Shown in pieces: positions 11,451 to 23,512 of a DNA stretch of 64,000 bases. This DNA comes from Diphasiastrum complanatum (taxonomy: Eukaryota; Streptophyta; Lycopodiopsida; Lycopodiales; Lycopodiaceae), in contig CM055095.1 in assembly GCA_029204225.1 (NCBI GenBank), positions 66,737,940 to 66,801,939 of the forward strand, written 5' to 3'. Made by a program: the position numbers and the translations under genes. The notes below the pieces were generated by a model, which saw only the letters and a program-made list of their open reading frames with translations, was not told the DNA's origin and did not search any database. The stretch's first letter is position 1. Every line of letters begins with the position of its first letter.

Positions 11451-12576
11451 TCCATCTGCCTTGAAGTTATATACTTTATGATTTCCTTAGCCCATATGGG
11501 TGTAGAGTCAACTTGAAAAAGGATGGCATCTAGTAAATAATCGTTGACGTCTTGATAAGGAGTGGGAAGGTTAGGGATTCGAGACAGATGATTAGCTAGA
11601 AAATGTTGAACTCCCTTACAAACCACGATCCTAAACTCAAATTCTCGCAGTAATAGGATCCATCTAGTAATACGACATGTGGTGCAAGTCTTGTTGATGA
11701 GATATAATAGTGCTTGATGATTAGTGAAGAACGCAAAAACTTTTCATATAAGATAATGGCAAAAATTCTGAACCGCATATACCATTGCCAAGGCTTCACG
11801 TTCGGTAGTGGTATAATTGACTTCAGCAGGTGTCAATTGTCTACTGAGAAAACGGATTGGGTAGTCCTTTTTGAATTCTCCCAGTTGGGTGAGCAATGCT
11901 CTAATGGCATACTTGGATGCATCGCCTCATGGAATTCCTTAGAATAATCAGGAGCCCAGAGGATAGGTGCATTGGTAAGGGCTTCTTTGAGTTGATTAAA
12001 TGTAACGCGTTGTTCATCCGTCCATTTGAGAACTACAACTACTTTGTAGATTAAGCGGGCTTTGTTAGCAAAATTGAAAATAAAGCACTGATAGTCGTTG
12101 GTGTGGCCAAGGAAAGAGTAAACTTCGCGTATCATTTGCGATTTTGGTAGATTTTGAATGATAAGGAACTTTTCAGTGTCAGTGTCAATGCCATTTCGGG
12201 AAACAATATGTTCTAACACAATACCATGTGTTACTTAGATTTGGCATTTTTCAGGATTAAGGGAGTTGCCTATATATTGACATTGGATAAAAAAGATTTC
12301 GAGCACAGACAAATGGCGTGTTTATTCTGAATGTGCACCTAAATCATCCAAGTAAACCTCCAGGGTATCGCCCATATGCCGAGAAAAGGCAGCTTGCATA
12401 ACACGTTGGAAGGTGCTAGGGGCATTGCAGAGACCAAAATGCATGACTTTCCAGCAGAAGGTTTTCCATTCTGTGGCAAAAGCAATCTTATGTTGATCTT
12501 CTTCAGCAATTTGGATCATATTGTATCCACTAAAGCCATCTAAGAAAGAGTAAGCCTCATCTCTTGGTAGATTTAC
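11451..12576 (-). pseudogene. gypsy RT (second half) and RNase H of element D
   Basis: From 12,576 downward on the - strand: LPRDEAYSFLDGFSGYNMIQIAE (RT motif with the first catalytic Asp), KIAFATEWKTFCWKVMHFGL, NAPSTFQRVMQ, EVYLDDLGAHSE (YLDD box), then SRNGIDTDTEKFLIIQNLP, FLGHTNDYQCFI, and the RNase H region (FTNHQALLYLIN after a stop near 11,755; FLANHLSRIP). Stops and frameshifts separate at least four blocks. It continues on the far side of element E at 18,635. Confidence 0.87.
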
Positions 12577-12846
12577 TTAGAATTTGCTTTGCACAGGAAC
12601 ATAGATCATGCTACACAATAACACAGACATAAAACACTCTCCACAGCAAGCTCACATAGCAACTGTATTTCTCAAAATGAAATTACACTGTACATATAGT
12701 TGTTCACTCAAGCAACCCATGCATGACCCAGGTTGTCGTTGGCAGGACGCGTGTCCCATCAACTTGCCTCGTGGCGAGGCCAATTTATCCTTATCCACTG
12801 ATAGGACCCACAATACAGTAACACAGTGATTCTAATTTAATTCTAA
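12577..12846 (-). repeat. 3' LTR of copia element E
   Basis: On the - strand it runs from TTAGAATTAAATTAG, directly after the purine tract, to GCAAATTCTAA. The ends form an inverted pair TTAGAATT...AATTCTAA and lack the usual TG...CA. It is equal in length to the partner at 18,365. Confidence 0.88.
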
Positions 12847-12949
12847 CTCTCTCCCTTAAAGTAGAGTCTACTTTTTATACAATCATATACATAGCTTTAA
12901 AGTCAACAAACTTTAGTACAGAAAGCTTTGATCTAAACTTATCAAACTT

Positions 12950-14424
12950 TTCTCCAGTAAGTGGCTTAGTGAAAATATCAGCTAGTTGTTCTTCTATGCT
13001 ACAATGAACAACATGAATTTCACGACTCAACAGCCTCTCACGTATAAAGTGATACTAAATCTCAATGTGAGTTCTCGCATGGAACACTGGATTGTTTTCT
13101 AGCTGAATGCCACTCTGACTGTCGCTATGTAAAGTCGTGGGATTTTTCTGCTTCATGCCAACTTCTTTCAAGATTTGTCTCAACCATATAGCTTCTTGTG
13201 CTGCACTACACATTGCCTTATACTATGCTTCTATGGTGGAAAGAGCAATTGTACTTTGCTTCTTACTAGACCAGGAAAAGCAACTACCACAAAACTGGAA
13301 TACATACCATGTGGTGGATCTACTATCATCATAGTCACCTCCCCAATCCGCATCCACATAGCCACACAACTCAGGTAAACCATCATGCTTCCTGTAAATC
13401 AAGCCATACTCTGAAGTGCCTTTCACATAACGCAAAATGCGTTTAGCTGCCTTCCAATGCGTTTCCGTAGGTGCTGCCATAAATTGACCTACAATGCCAA
13501 CAACATAGCATATATCTGGTCTAGTCGTGGTAAGGTAAATCAAGCTCCCTACTAACTGTCTATACAGTGTAGCATCAAATGATTGTGACTCATCAAGCTT
13601 AGAAAGCTTTTTACCTAGTCCAATAGGAGTGTTTACTGGTTTGCAATCCTGCAACCTAAACCTGTGCAGCAACTCTTTGACATACTTCACATGTGTTAAA
13701 CCCACTTCGTGTCCTTTTTGCCACAATTATACTCCAAGGCAGTAATGCATTTGGCTTAGATCTATCATCTCGAATTGTTCCATGAGGTCTTTATTGATCA
13801 TGTCTATCATCTCTTGATTATTTCCCGTAATAATCAAGTCATCAACATAAAGAGCAATCAAAGCAACCATACCATCAAAGCATAAGACATATAGATTTGG
13901 ATCAGAATGTGTTCCCACCATCCCCTTTGAACGAAAGTAGGCATCAATCCTGCTGTACCACGCATGTGGTGCTTGTTTAAGACCATAAAGGGCTTTCTTC
14001 AAGCGACATACTTTATTTTCCTGTCCCTTCGCTACAAAGCCTTCAGGTTGATCCATGAACACTTCTTCTTCTAACCCAACATTTAGAAAAGCAGATTTCA
14101 CATCCATCTGATGCAAAGGCCAACCAAAATGTGAAGCTAAAGCAACAATAGACGTAGAGTATTCCACTTACATACTGGCGCAAAGGTCTCCTCATAGTCA
14201 ATGCCTTTACTTTGTGCATACCCTTTGATCACAAATCTTGCCTTGTGCTTTGCTATACTTCCATCTGCATGATACTTAGTCTTGTATACCCATTTGCAAC
14301 CAATGGGTTTCTTGCCAACTGGTGGTTCTACTAAGTCCCATGTGCTATTCTTAGCAATTGACTCCATCTCCTCTCCCATGGCCTTGACCCAAATGCCATC
14401 ATCCTTCGCTTCACCATAAGTCAA
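12950..14424 (-). pseudogene. copia RT and RNase H of element E
   Basis: - strand order: KDDGIWVKAMGEEMESIAKN, TWDLVEPPVGKKPIGCKWVY, a frameshift at about 14,150, HQMDVKSAFLNVGLEEEVFM, CRLKKALYGLKQAPHAWY, LIALYVDDLIITGNNQEM (intact YVDD), then after a stop at 13,727 VKYVKELLHRFRLQDCKPVN, YVDADWGGDYDDSRSTT, SSKKQSTIALSTIEA and, past another stop, EAIWLRQILKEVG, HSDSQSGIQLENNPVFHART and LADIFTKPLTGEKFD. These are all RT and RNase H blocks of a standard copia polyprotein with only about four lesions. Confidence 0.9.
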
Positions 14425-14791
14425 AGGTTCTTTGCTTTGAATAATGCTAGATAAGAGAGCATAATTTGTTTCATACCTTTCAGGTTGTGTCTTCTCTCTT
14501 GTTGATATTCGTAGCTCTCCCTGGCTAGATGATCCTGAAAGTCATCCATGTCACGGCTCTCCAACAATCTCTCAAACCACTTAGGGAGCTTCCTATCAGG
14601 TGATCGGCTTCCTGGTGAAAATGTATCCCAGAGAAACCTCCTTCTCCTTGCGTTTGTCACCTGCAACTTCAATCCTTCTTGCACCACAAGGTTTGTCCCT
14701 ACCTCTCCAACCTGTCTCTTGAGGTTGAGTAGTAGTATCTTGAGATGTATCCTTATGTTCATCACTCGAAAGGTCAATGAATGGATCATCA

Positions 14792-15869
14792 TTAGATGGT
14801 ATCCTCACTATACCATTTTTTTCCACTGGATGTGTCTATCTTCTTAGCATCCTCATCTTCATACATCTTGGATTCATCAAAGATAACATCACAGCTTATA
14901 TGGATTTTGTTTTCCACCGGATCAGAACATCTATAGCCCTTCACACGATCATCATATCCTAGGAATATGCACTTGATAGCGTTTACATCAAGTTTACGTC
15001 TTTCTTCCTTAGGAATGTGTACAAAGGCCTTACATCCAAATATTCGCAAGTGGTTCACCTTTGGCTTCTTCTTCGTGAATGCTTCCTCAGGTGTTATCTT
15101 TGGTATGGCAATGGTAGGACTTCTATTCCGAAGATAGACTGCCGTGCTACATGCTTCTGACCAAAAATCTTTTCGTAGTTTCATCTCAACTAGCATAGAT
15201 CTGGCACTTTCCACAATCGTACGATTCTTGCGTTCAGCTACACCATTGAGAGCAGGAGTATGAGCTTGCGTAAATTGTCTTTTAATCCCACATTGATCAC
15301 AAAGATCATTGAAGTCATTAGACTTGTACTCACCTCCACTATATGATCTTAGGACTTTGATCTTCCTACCTGTCTAATTTTCGACCAATGCTTTGAAGCT
15401 CTTGAAGTTATCAAATGCATCTGATTTCTTTTTCAATAAGTAGATCCACGTCTTACGTGACATATCATCAATGAAGGTCATGAAATAGAAGGCTTTACCT
15501 AAGGACATGGTCCTCATAGGCTCGCATAAATCTTTGTGGATTAAATCCAGGATGTTCTTTGCTCTTGCAACACCCCCTTTATTGAACTCCTCGATGCTGT
15601 TTCCCATATACACAAGATTCGCACATCGATTTCGAGTGATCTTCTATGGTAGGCAATATTGTTACCATCTCTAATTTTCTCATCAAATTGAGGCTTCCCA
15701 GGTTCAAGTGACCAAGCCTCTTGTGCCACAACTCAGTTTGCGATGGAATGGACGATACAAGTCCATGTTGCCCCTTAATTTTAGCATTCAGCCTGTACAA
15801 TTTTGTATTGGGCCTCTTACTCCATACGCAATAACTTTGAACTTTTGGTTCACATCCTTCACAAAGCAA
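14792..15869 (-). pseudogene. copia integrase of element E
   Basis: GAG-pre-integrase (ELWHKRLGHLNLGSLNLMRK, MCESCVYGKQHR) runs to about 15,579. The core follows in another frame: ILDLIHKDLCEPMRTMSLG, FMTFIDDMSRKTWIYLLKKK, a stop at 15,374, GRKIKVLRSYSGGEYKS, NGVAERKNRTIVESARSM, LRNRSPTIAIPKITPEEAF, HLRIFGCKAFVHIPKEERRK and CIFLGYDDRVKGYRCSDP. LRSYSGGEY replaces the family's LRSDNGGEY, so a catalytic aspartate is lost. Two frame breaks and a stop make it non-functional. Confidence 0.9.
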
Positions 15870-17042
15870 CGATCATGGGCGAATTCTACTTTCAACTTTT
15901 GATCAGTAATGACTCCAACAGAAAGTAGATTTTTCTTCAAACTTGGTACGTAAAGTACCTCCCTGATCATCCTGCTTTTGCCATCAGGTAGCTGGATTGA
16001 AACGGTGCCTATCCCCTTGATCTTGCACACCTCACCGTTTGCTTGTGAAATAGATGTTCCATTATCCAACACTTTCAAGCTACTGAACCAATTCTTGTTA
16101 CCTGTCATGTGTCTTGTGGCTCCCGAGTCAATATACCATGCTTGATCATCTTGATTAGATGACAATGCAGATATGAAGATGCTAGAGTCTTCAATCTCAC
16201 CCTCATCGACAAGGTTACCTGCTTGTTTTGGTTTTTCCTTGCCTTGTTCCGCCAGGAATTTGCGACATTCACTCTTCCAATGGCCCTTTTTAGCACAATG
16301 GAAGCACTTGTCTTTCTTCTTAGTTTTACTGGAAGATCCCTCGTCCTCCTGAGACTTGGCAAATTGATGCTTAGACTTCTTTTTGCCCTTGCTCTTGCCT
16401 TGTTTTTGGTGTGTCACAAGTGCTTGATCGTTAGTATTTTGACGTCTAGCTTTCACCATTTCTCGTCGTTGCTCTTCCTGCATCAGGATTCTTGTGAGCT
16501 CGTCAAAGGTTGGAAATCTTTCTCTTGATGCTATTCTACTCACAAACATCTGATAGGGTTCTGTAATGCCACACAATGCATTGTGCACCAGCTCCACATC
16601 ACGTATGCGCTCACCAATAGAATGCAGTTCATCTCTCGTTTGTCTTGATTCTGGTCATGTACGTCTGAATGTGCTCTCCTTGCTCCATGCGGGCACTATT
16701 CAACTTTGACTTCAGAAACATGATTCTTGACAGATTTGACGTCTCGAACTGCTCCTTTAGCACATCCCATGCCTGTCTGGGTGTAACAGTAGCATCACAA
16801 ATGTGGGTAATGATGTGATCCTTCACTAACAAGTTAATGAAGGTCAAAGTTTTCCTCATCTTTTTGTCAAATGCTTTGATATCCGCTTCATTTGGTGGCC
16901 TTCTCTCATCACCTGTGACAACTTCCCACACGTCTTTCTCCATCAATATGTTTTTCATTTTGAATTTCTACACTGCATAGTTAGAAATCCCATCCAATTT
17001 GCTACTTTCACTCAAAATGGACTCTCCCATGTTTGCCATCGC
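15788..17042 (-). pseudogene. copia gag and protease of element E
   Basis: The likely start is at 17,042 (MANMGESILSESSKLDGISN), with a stop after YAV, then KMKNILMEKDVWEVVTGDER, DATVTPRQAWDVLKEQFET, a frame break near 16,610, HNALCGITEPYQMFVSRI, a lysine-rich linker, the knuckle CFHCAKKGHWKSEC, and the protease site WYIDSGATRHMTGNKNWF, followed by EVLYVPSLKKNLLSVG. The 269-codon run 16,597-15,788 is the longest open coding run in the window. Protease active-site residues are intact. Confidence 0.9.
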
Positions 17043-18364
17043 AAAACTGCTTGATACTTCTGTTGTAGGCTAAAAACAGTACGTCAAGGCCAACAATGAT
17101 GTCAGAAGTTGAAAATAATGACCTACACTTTTTCCCTTACTAGGCCACTCGCGGCTTTTCCACCAATTTGAAAGCCAAATCGACGTCGCCTTCCGAAATG
17201 CACTCAGTCGTCAACTCCCAACAATGTGCCCAGTGGAATGGTGAAATCACTTATGGCGCACTCTGAACACTTTCTCCATTGACATCACTCTGTTTTGTTG
17301 TATCGTACTTGCAAGTATAGTCCGGGTGCCCTTCGTTTGGAGGTTATAGCCTTTCATTTGGGTCAAAACGGGCAAAGGACCCAAAAATAGGGACTTTTCT
17401 AGTTTTTGAACTGTTTCTTCACCTTGAAGAAACTTCACTCTTCACTTGTGAAGGGACCCAACTCCAATTTCAATATGAAAATTTTTAATGAAGTTGAAGG
17501 CCAAAATGCACTTCACTTCTTGAGGGCCCTCCTCAACAACCCTTCAGACTCCATCCAATGGTTGATTCTAATCCAACCGTGGATATCCCTTCTGGATAGC
17601 ACGAACTGAGTCATTGATCTTGTAGCTTCTCTATCCAACGGATTTGAGCACTCTTGTGCACTAATGGAGAGTCTTGTAAGAGCTGCCCACTCCGAAACGC
17701 TATGGTTTCACCCTGGTTCCACGCGCGAACAGTCTGTGACCTCCCTGTCTACTGCCGCGCCTCCCCACACTCGTTTTTACTTGATCTAACTTGCCTATGG
17801 ATCGATTTGAGCACAATTTGAGGCCTGGAGCAGGGTCGCCCTACTGATACCAAGTCTGTAGAGTGTTCACTCAAGAAATTTCGTGGAGAAATGGTGAATT
17901 TAGCTCAACTCGACAAAGTGGCTTTTTTCACCTTTTATCGCAAATCTGCTAGGTTAACTGTCTGGAGACAAATCTCTGACATAAACCTCAAAATCTCTCC
18001 GTGGCTGGTTGACAACGTGATTAGATTCCTTTCTGTCCTTATGGCATCCAAAACGGTGCACAAACAACGAAGAAATCACCAGTATTGTATAAAAAATCGT
18101 AACTCCAAACCCAGTTTTAATTTTCAGCTGGCTTCAAAATTGTCAATTGTACACCAAATTTTTTCCTGTCTGATGCTATGCACAGGCTAATAATCCCTCT
18201 AGTGAGCTTGGCAAGCCTCTATAAACTAGAAACCGTGCACCAGTGCTTCTCTTTCCATCTTCAACCCGCCGTAAACCTCGAACTCTCAGAAGGCAGTTCT
18301 CCCGAAGCTCTCTTCAACGGCGATGTTGTATTGTGTACACTCCCTGTACGGCTCTGATACCAAC
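17043..18364 (-). other. untranslated leader and primer site of element E
   Basis: About 1.3 kb between the 5' LTR and gag with no domain recognised. The primer-binding site is at 18,351-18,363 (- strand TTGGTATCAGAGC). A leader this long is unusual for copia and may hold packaging signals or captured sequence; nothing more specific is visible. Confidence 0.6.
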
Positions 18365-18634
18365 TTAGAATTTGCTTTGCACAGGAACACAGATAATGCT
18401 ATATAGTAACACAGACAGAAAACACTCTCCACAACAAGCTCACATAGCAACTGTATTTCTCAAAATGAAATTACACTATACATATAGTTGTTCACTCAGG
18501 CAACTCATGCCTGACCTAGGTTGCCGTTGGCGGGACGCATGTCCCATCGACTTGCCTCGTGGCGAGGCCAACTGATCCTTATCTACTGATAGGACCCACA
18601 GTACAGTAACACAGTGATTCTACTTTAATTCTAA
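18365..18634 (-). repeat. 5' LTR of copia element E
   Basis: Same 270 bases as 12,577-12,846 with about 22 substitutions. In - strand order the terminal GCAAATTCTAA is followed by G and then the primer site TTGGTATCAGAGC (18,351-18,363), which fixes this end of the LTR. Confidence 0.88.
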
Positions 18635-20683
18635 CTTATTTTCTAAGATGGATTCTTTAAAAGGTAATGAAAAATGATCACGTTCAGTGACGGCGTTAAG
18701 TCTCTTAAAGTCGACACAGATTCGGAGTTTTCCATTTTTCTTGGGAATGATGACAATTCGGGAGACCCACTCAGTATGTTCGATTTCATAGATAAATCCC
18801 GCATCTAAGAGGCATTGTAATTCTTCTTCGATCTTGGCCTTATAGGTTGGATTGCATGTATATGGACGACTAGTAGTTGGCCTCGCACCCGGTTTAAGTG
18901 GAATACGATGCACAACTACTTGGGGTGAGATGCCTTTCATGTCTTTATGGGTCCACGCAAAGACATGTCTATATTTTCGTAGGAGCTTTTCAAGCCTCTG
19001 TGTTGTTCATGATTGATATGAGCTCTGACGTGGACAATATATTTGTTGGTTTCATTTGGCTCACTCAGATAAAGGGTGATAATTCGCGCTGGGCCTTCGT
19101 AGGGTGAATTACCATTTGGCTCATGTTGAGCTTGGGGTAATTGGATTGTGACATCCTTGATCATATAGTCCTTAAAGTATGCAGAGACCTCATGGGTTGG
19201 CGATTCGAGAGTGGGCTTGTCTTTCACCTGTCGCGATGGTGATTGGGGACGTTCGGGGGCTAGTGTAGGAGAGGCAATCGCAAGAGCTTCCCTAATAGTT
19301 GTGAGGTCGCCAGACGGTTGAATTTCAAGCAATTTTTTCATCATTTCTTTCATAGCATGGCCACGTGGTTGAGGCTTCAGCTGTGGAAAGGTGTATGGAT
19401 GAGGAACAGGTGGTACATCATGGAGGATCTCGTCATCAATTTGAAATATGGTCTCTTCTCGCAGAGATCCCATGGATAATTTGGGCGTTTGGCACGGTAG
19501 AATTTTGTATCAGGCTTTTCAACTGTAACCTTGACAACCGGTTCCAGCTTGGAAGCATGTTGCAGATAGGCCCTGAGTGGAAGTGCCTCCATGTAATTGA
19601 GGATCTGAATATCAGAAATGTCCAAATCGTCTGGGCAATTTTGAATTCGTAAGACATTCTCGTCATCGATGAATAAATCTTCTGATTCATTAGTAGGTAG
19701 CCATGCAACATTTAGTAACTCATCATTATGTGGAAGGATATCAATAAAATTAATATTGACTATAGGTGTATCAAGATCAAGTAATTGATCGTGATCGATC
19801 GGGAGTGGAGAGGTACAATCATCCTGATGTTGAGCATTTCACACAATCAAATTGTGACTCCAGTTTATGATATCAGTAGATTTAACATAATGACCTTTTT
19901 TCGTGGCTGGACTGGTATGGTTCAAACACTGAAAGTGACTCAGCCTTTGCTCTAGTCATGAACGACTCCTACATTGGTGAGCCACGGATGACCAAGTAGT
20001 AATTCATAGAAATAGACATTATTGGGAATATCAAGTACTACTAGATCTACAGAAAACTTTAGACCTCCTAGTTTGATCAGCACTTGTGGGAGGAAACCGG
20101 TAGGTCAGACCACACTTTGATCAGCCATTCTAAGCTGAAGCCACAAGAACCGTTAAAACTTCATGTGATTGGTGATGGGTATCTAGGATTCTGATGTTGC
20201 CTCGTTCGTTGAGTGGATTCGTTAGGCGTAAAGGCATTTCATGCAACTCATCAGGGCTGGCGGTGTCATTGGATTGGATCTAGTATTTCCATTTGCCAGC
20301 ATGCTTCCAGATAGCATGGAAAGGAAGAGTGACATCGGCTTGCAGTAAATCTCCCCATACTTCAGTACCTTCAAGGGTTTTGCTTTCAAAAGTCATGTGA
20401 GGTACTTTATGAGAGGTGGAAGATTGTTGGTCGACATTGCGGATGTGCTGGCGATATTGATGATGCAGTCAAATTTCTTCGGATGGGTGAGGATAAACTA
20501 TCGGGATTGAATCTTCACTTGGAGGGACAACCTACTGCTGAGTTTTGTTGGGTGCAAGTGTAGAGGCTTGGCGTTGGGTTTGTGCCCGAGTCAAGACCCA
20601 AGAAGAATGAGTTTCAAATGGCAAAGTTTCTACTTGCACTGAACAAACAAGAGCAGCAAGTTTGGATCAGGATGGGCAGTCAT
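18635..20683 (-). pseudogene. gypsy protease spacer and RT N-terminus of element D
   Basis: - strand: after the gag knuckle, a poorly conserved roughly 1-kb stretch with many stops, then an acidic region (DLDISDIQILNYMEALPLRA, 19,625 downward), a proline-rich segment (VPPVPHPYTFPQLKPQPRG), and the RT N-terminus: VVVHRIPLKPGARPTTSRPY, KIEEELQCLLDAGFIYEIEH, SRIVIIPKKNGKLRICVDF, KRLNAVTERDHFSLPF. RT then stops at the E insertion. A protease DSGA-type site was not clearly seen. Confidence 0.78.
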
Positions 20684-21480
20684 TCACATGATATTTAATA
20701 CCACAGTTTTCACAAGCTGGAGGAAAACAAAGTTTATCTGGGTAGCGAATACTAGGATGCTTATCTGGATAGATAAAACATTCTCGTATTGTGGGAAGTT
20801 GATGCGCGACAAAGACAACTTGGTTTGAATATTCTCAGACTTCGGGTGATTATGACGGTCCAGATTCTTAGATTTCTTTTCACGATGGTCAAAGTCATCG
20901 TGGGAACCTTCGTCTTCCTCACGGATAGCATCAGTCATCACAACTTTAAGTTGATCATAAAGGTCAACTGGTTTGAGTTCACGACGGATGTTTTTAGACA
21001 ATCCAACCAAGAACAATTTTATGGCCATATGTTCGGTGATATTTTTATCAACACATTCTACTTTGAGACGTTTAAAACGCTCAATGTAGTTTCGAACAGA
21101 CTCTTCGCGATGCATCTTGATATGGGTAATTTGGATGAATGGGCTCTGAGTCAGTTTGGATGGTCTGAAATGCTTGATGAGAGCGTTCTTGAGGGGGGTC
21201 CAAGAAGCGAGATCATGAGCTTTGAGATTAAGATGCCACTCCTTGGCTGTTCCATAGATCACCATGAAAAATAGGCAAAGCTTTTCAGTTTCTGAGGTAT
21301 CTCCATAAAAACGGCATGCATTATCAAAGTCATGGAGAAATCGGATTCGGTCAGATTCTCCATCGTACTTTGGTGCATCGATACGTGGAATTTTGCGTTC
21401 CAGTCATGGAGGAGCCAGATTAGAAGATTCAGCACAATCACGAGACGTGATGCAGGGTGTGGAGGAGAGTAACAATACCG
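20684..21480 (-). pseudogene. gypsy gag of element D
   Basis: On the - strand, KIPRIDAPKYDGESDRIRFL and FDNACRFYGDTSETEKLC lead into FFMVIYGTAKEWHLNLKAHD, WTPLKNALIKHFRPSKLT, ESVRNYIERFKRLKVECVDK and LFLVGLSKNIRRELKP, the retrotransposon gag core. An acidic/basic tail follows and, near 20,710 in another frame, the knuckle PPACENCGIKYHVNDCPS. A frame break near 21,265 separates the first part. Confidence 0.85.
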
Positions 21481-22410
21481 AAGATCAAGTCAGTACTGTA
21501 CTTGGCAAAAAAAAAAGAACAGTTTGCTTGTAGAATGGAGAGTGTAGGACAAAAAATTGGTCTTTCTGGCTGTAATAGAATTCGCGGACAAAATGAGAAA
21601 TCATGGAGAGATAGATAAATTGAACTGTAAGACTCGCGAATTCTAACAAGGAGTGCTATCTGTCAAAATATTGATTTTTTTATATTTTTGAAAAAAAATC
21701 TGTCCTATTAAAATTTGCAGGGTGGACAAAGAATTCGTGCTCACTAAGGACGATTTCTTAGGCTAGATGGCGATTTATGATACAGAGGTTTTATTGACAA
21801 TAGGGAATATGGAAAAAAATATGACTTTTTGACAGAAAACAAGCAAAATCTCTGAGATAAAATTCGCGGAGCTGTTGGAGGACTAATCTTGATTAGATAT
21901 AGCCTCAGTGAAGCCGAAAAATTATAGGACAAAGATTTGGGTGAGAAATAATTGGCTTGAATGCTTGCACTCCAAACTACATAAGCTAGGAATTGGCAAA
22001 ACATTCTATGCTACCTAGAATGCAAAAGAACTTGACCAAAACGCATTTACCACAAATGGAAACTCCCATTAACATCAAGTGTCGTCCAAAATAGCAGTAT
22101 ATAGTCCGTACTACATCAATCTACTACTTTTGGAAAGCACCTAAGATCATACACACAAGCTTGAACTCAATCACTACACATTGCCAACAATGGAAGAAGA
22201 AACCAATAGAAAAATCTCTCATTAAGCAAATGAATAAAATGGATCTGCTCCCACCTGTTTCTCTACGAAATTCAGCCTAATATAGGTGAGAGAGATGACT
22301 CTCTCTTTCATCTCTCTAGAACTTAGGATCCAATTTTAGGGCACCACTAGCCTAAATAGCCAATTACAGACACTCGTACATGGACTTACAAAACACATGT
22401 CGTGGAGTTT
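21481..22410. other. unassigned stretch upstream of gypsy D gag
   Basis: No coding similarity. It contains several copies of AATTCGCG (around 21,580, 21,635, 21,850) and AT-rich runs. By position it should be D's leader and perhaps its 5' LTR, but no LTR partner exists in the window and no primer site was recognised. Confidence 0.4.
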
Positions 22411-22968
22411 TATTTCTCTCTTTTATTTTATTTTTTCTGTGTTAGCACAAATGCTAACAAAAATGAGAATGATGATTTTACCATCATTAAATCTCAAGTA
22501 CAAAGAAGGTTCATAAGCACTTACAACAAAATTAATAGAGGTTAAGAAGGCATTCAACCTAGAGTACCAAGCTATAGGTGCTTGCTTGGGCCCATAGAGG
22601 CTTCTTTGCAACAAAGATACTTTTTCTTCTTGATCTTTCTTGATGAAGCCCTCGGGTTGCCTCATGAAAATCTCCTCTTTCCAATAGCCATTTTGAAAGG
22701 CATTAATCACATCAAGCTGAAAAAGAGTCTAATTGAAAGTAGTTGCAAGATAAGTAATCAACCTTATAGTAACTAGTATGACAACATGAGTTTCATTAAA
22801 ATCTACTCCCTTAGTTCTTGCAAGATCCTTGACTTAAGAGTGATTAGTAGCATTTTCATTCATCTTGAAGTAATTACCTTCATCAAATGTAACATCTCTA
22901 CTCACTATCCCTTGTTATTTTTACCATAACCAACAAAGGCTCCTTTTATGGACATAGGATCATCCTTC
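22411..22968 (-). pseudogene. copia RT fragment
   Basis: On the - strand: ARTKGVDFNETHVVILVTIR, FQLDVINAFQNGYWKEEIFM (first catalytic Asp region), RQPEGFIKKDQEEKVSLLQR, SLYGPKQAPIAWYSRLNAF, SAYEPSLYLRFNDGKIIILI. It stops before the YVDD box. Upstream, YGKN and RDVTFDEGNYF mark the integrase-RT linker. It is flanked directly by an LTR piece of the B type. Confidence 0.83.
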
Positions 22969-23512
22969 TGTCATAAAATCGTAGCAGAAGCTCGGGGATT
23001 GAGCGTGGCGTGTAGGAACGAAAATGCAACAGTTAGTAACAGAATTATTCAAGAAGAAGAATTCATACAAAATGCGCAAATAAACGACGTAGTAGTGAGA
23101 CAAAAATTGCACTCTCATTAATCAACAGTGAGTACAATAGCTTGAAGTAATAACTTTAGCTTGCTGAGCGTGATAACACTGGCTACAGATAGCTCTAATT
23201 GAAAAGGAATTTCAATTAACACTTACATAGCTTGATTCAGCTAATATAAATATTTACAAGTGTCGAGAGATAAAATATCTTACAAGCTTTTAATGCTATT
23301 TATGCTAGTCTTTGCATATGTACAAAGTTGGTAACCGCCAACCGCCTTTGGGATATTTGGTTGTCCAACTGTTTTTAGGGTTGCTGATAAGTTGGCGATG
23401 TCGGTCAGCCAATGCAACAAAACGTGAAAAAGCCAAAAAACTCGAAGGTGCCTTTAGACTGAAGGTTTGCAGCTCCCGAAGGTGCCCTTACACTTAAGGG
23501 TATGTAAATCCC
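22969..23512 (-). repeat. LTR fragment of the B family, inverted
   Basis: TGTCATAAAATCG... is the reverse complement of the last roughly 460 bases of B's 5' LTR (through CCTACACGCCATGCTCAAT, TTGTACATATGGAAAGACT and GGCACCTTCGGG) and ends near GGTATGTAAATCCCTAG. The LTR's 3' terminus is intact and its 5' half absent, the opposite of the truncated LTR at 7666-8222. Confidence 0.82.

Larger units (their letters stand above)
12577..18634 (-). mobile_element. Ty1/copia retrotransposon E, near full length, nested in gypsy D
   Basis: Two 270-bp LTRs (12,577-12,846 and 18,365-18,634) differ at roughly 22 positions by eye. On the - strand a primer site, a long leader, gag, protease, integrase, RT, RNase H and a purine tract (AAGGGAGAGAG) lie between them. 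The insertion splits the RT gene of D. Flanking bases are ...TTTACTT at left and AACTTATTT at right, so ACTT is repeated, compatible with a 4-5-bp target duplication whose exact edge is ambiguous. A few stops and frameshifts inactivate it. Confidence 0.92.
10893..21480 (-). mobile_element. Ty3/gypsy retrotransposon D, interrupted by copia element E
   Basis: On the - strand the order is gag (21,441-20,684), a knuckle (about 20,700), a long spacer with protease, RT (18,940 onward), then after the nested copia E the rest of RT, RNase H and integrase to 10,893. The RT halves join across E: AVTERDHFSLPFKESILE lies at 18,635-18,700 and LPRDEAYSFLDGFSGYN at 12,576 downward. Many stops are present. 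No LTR of D was identified at either end, and the integrase end is truncated at 10,893. Confidence 0.85.
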
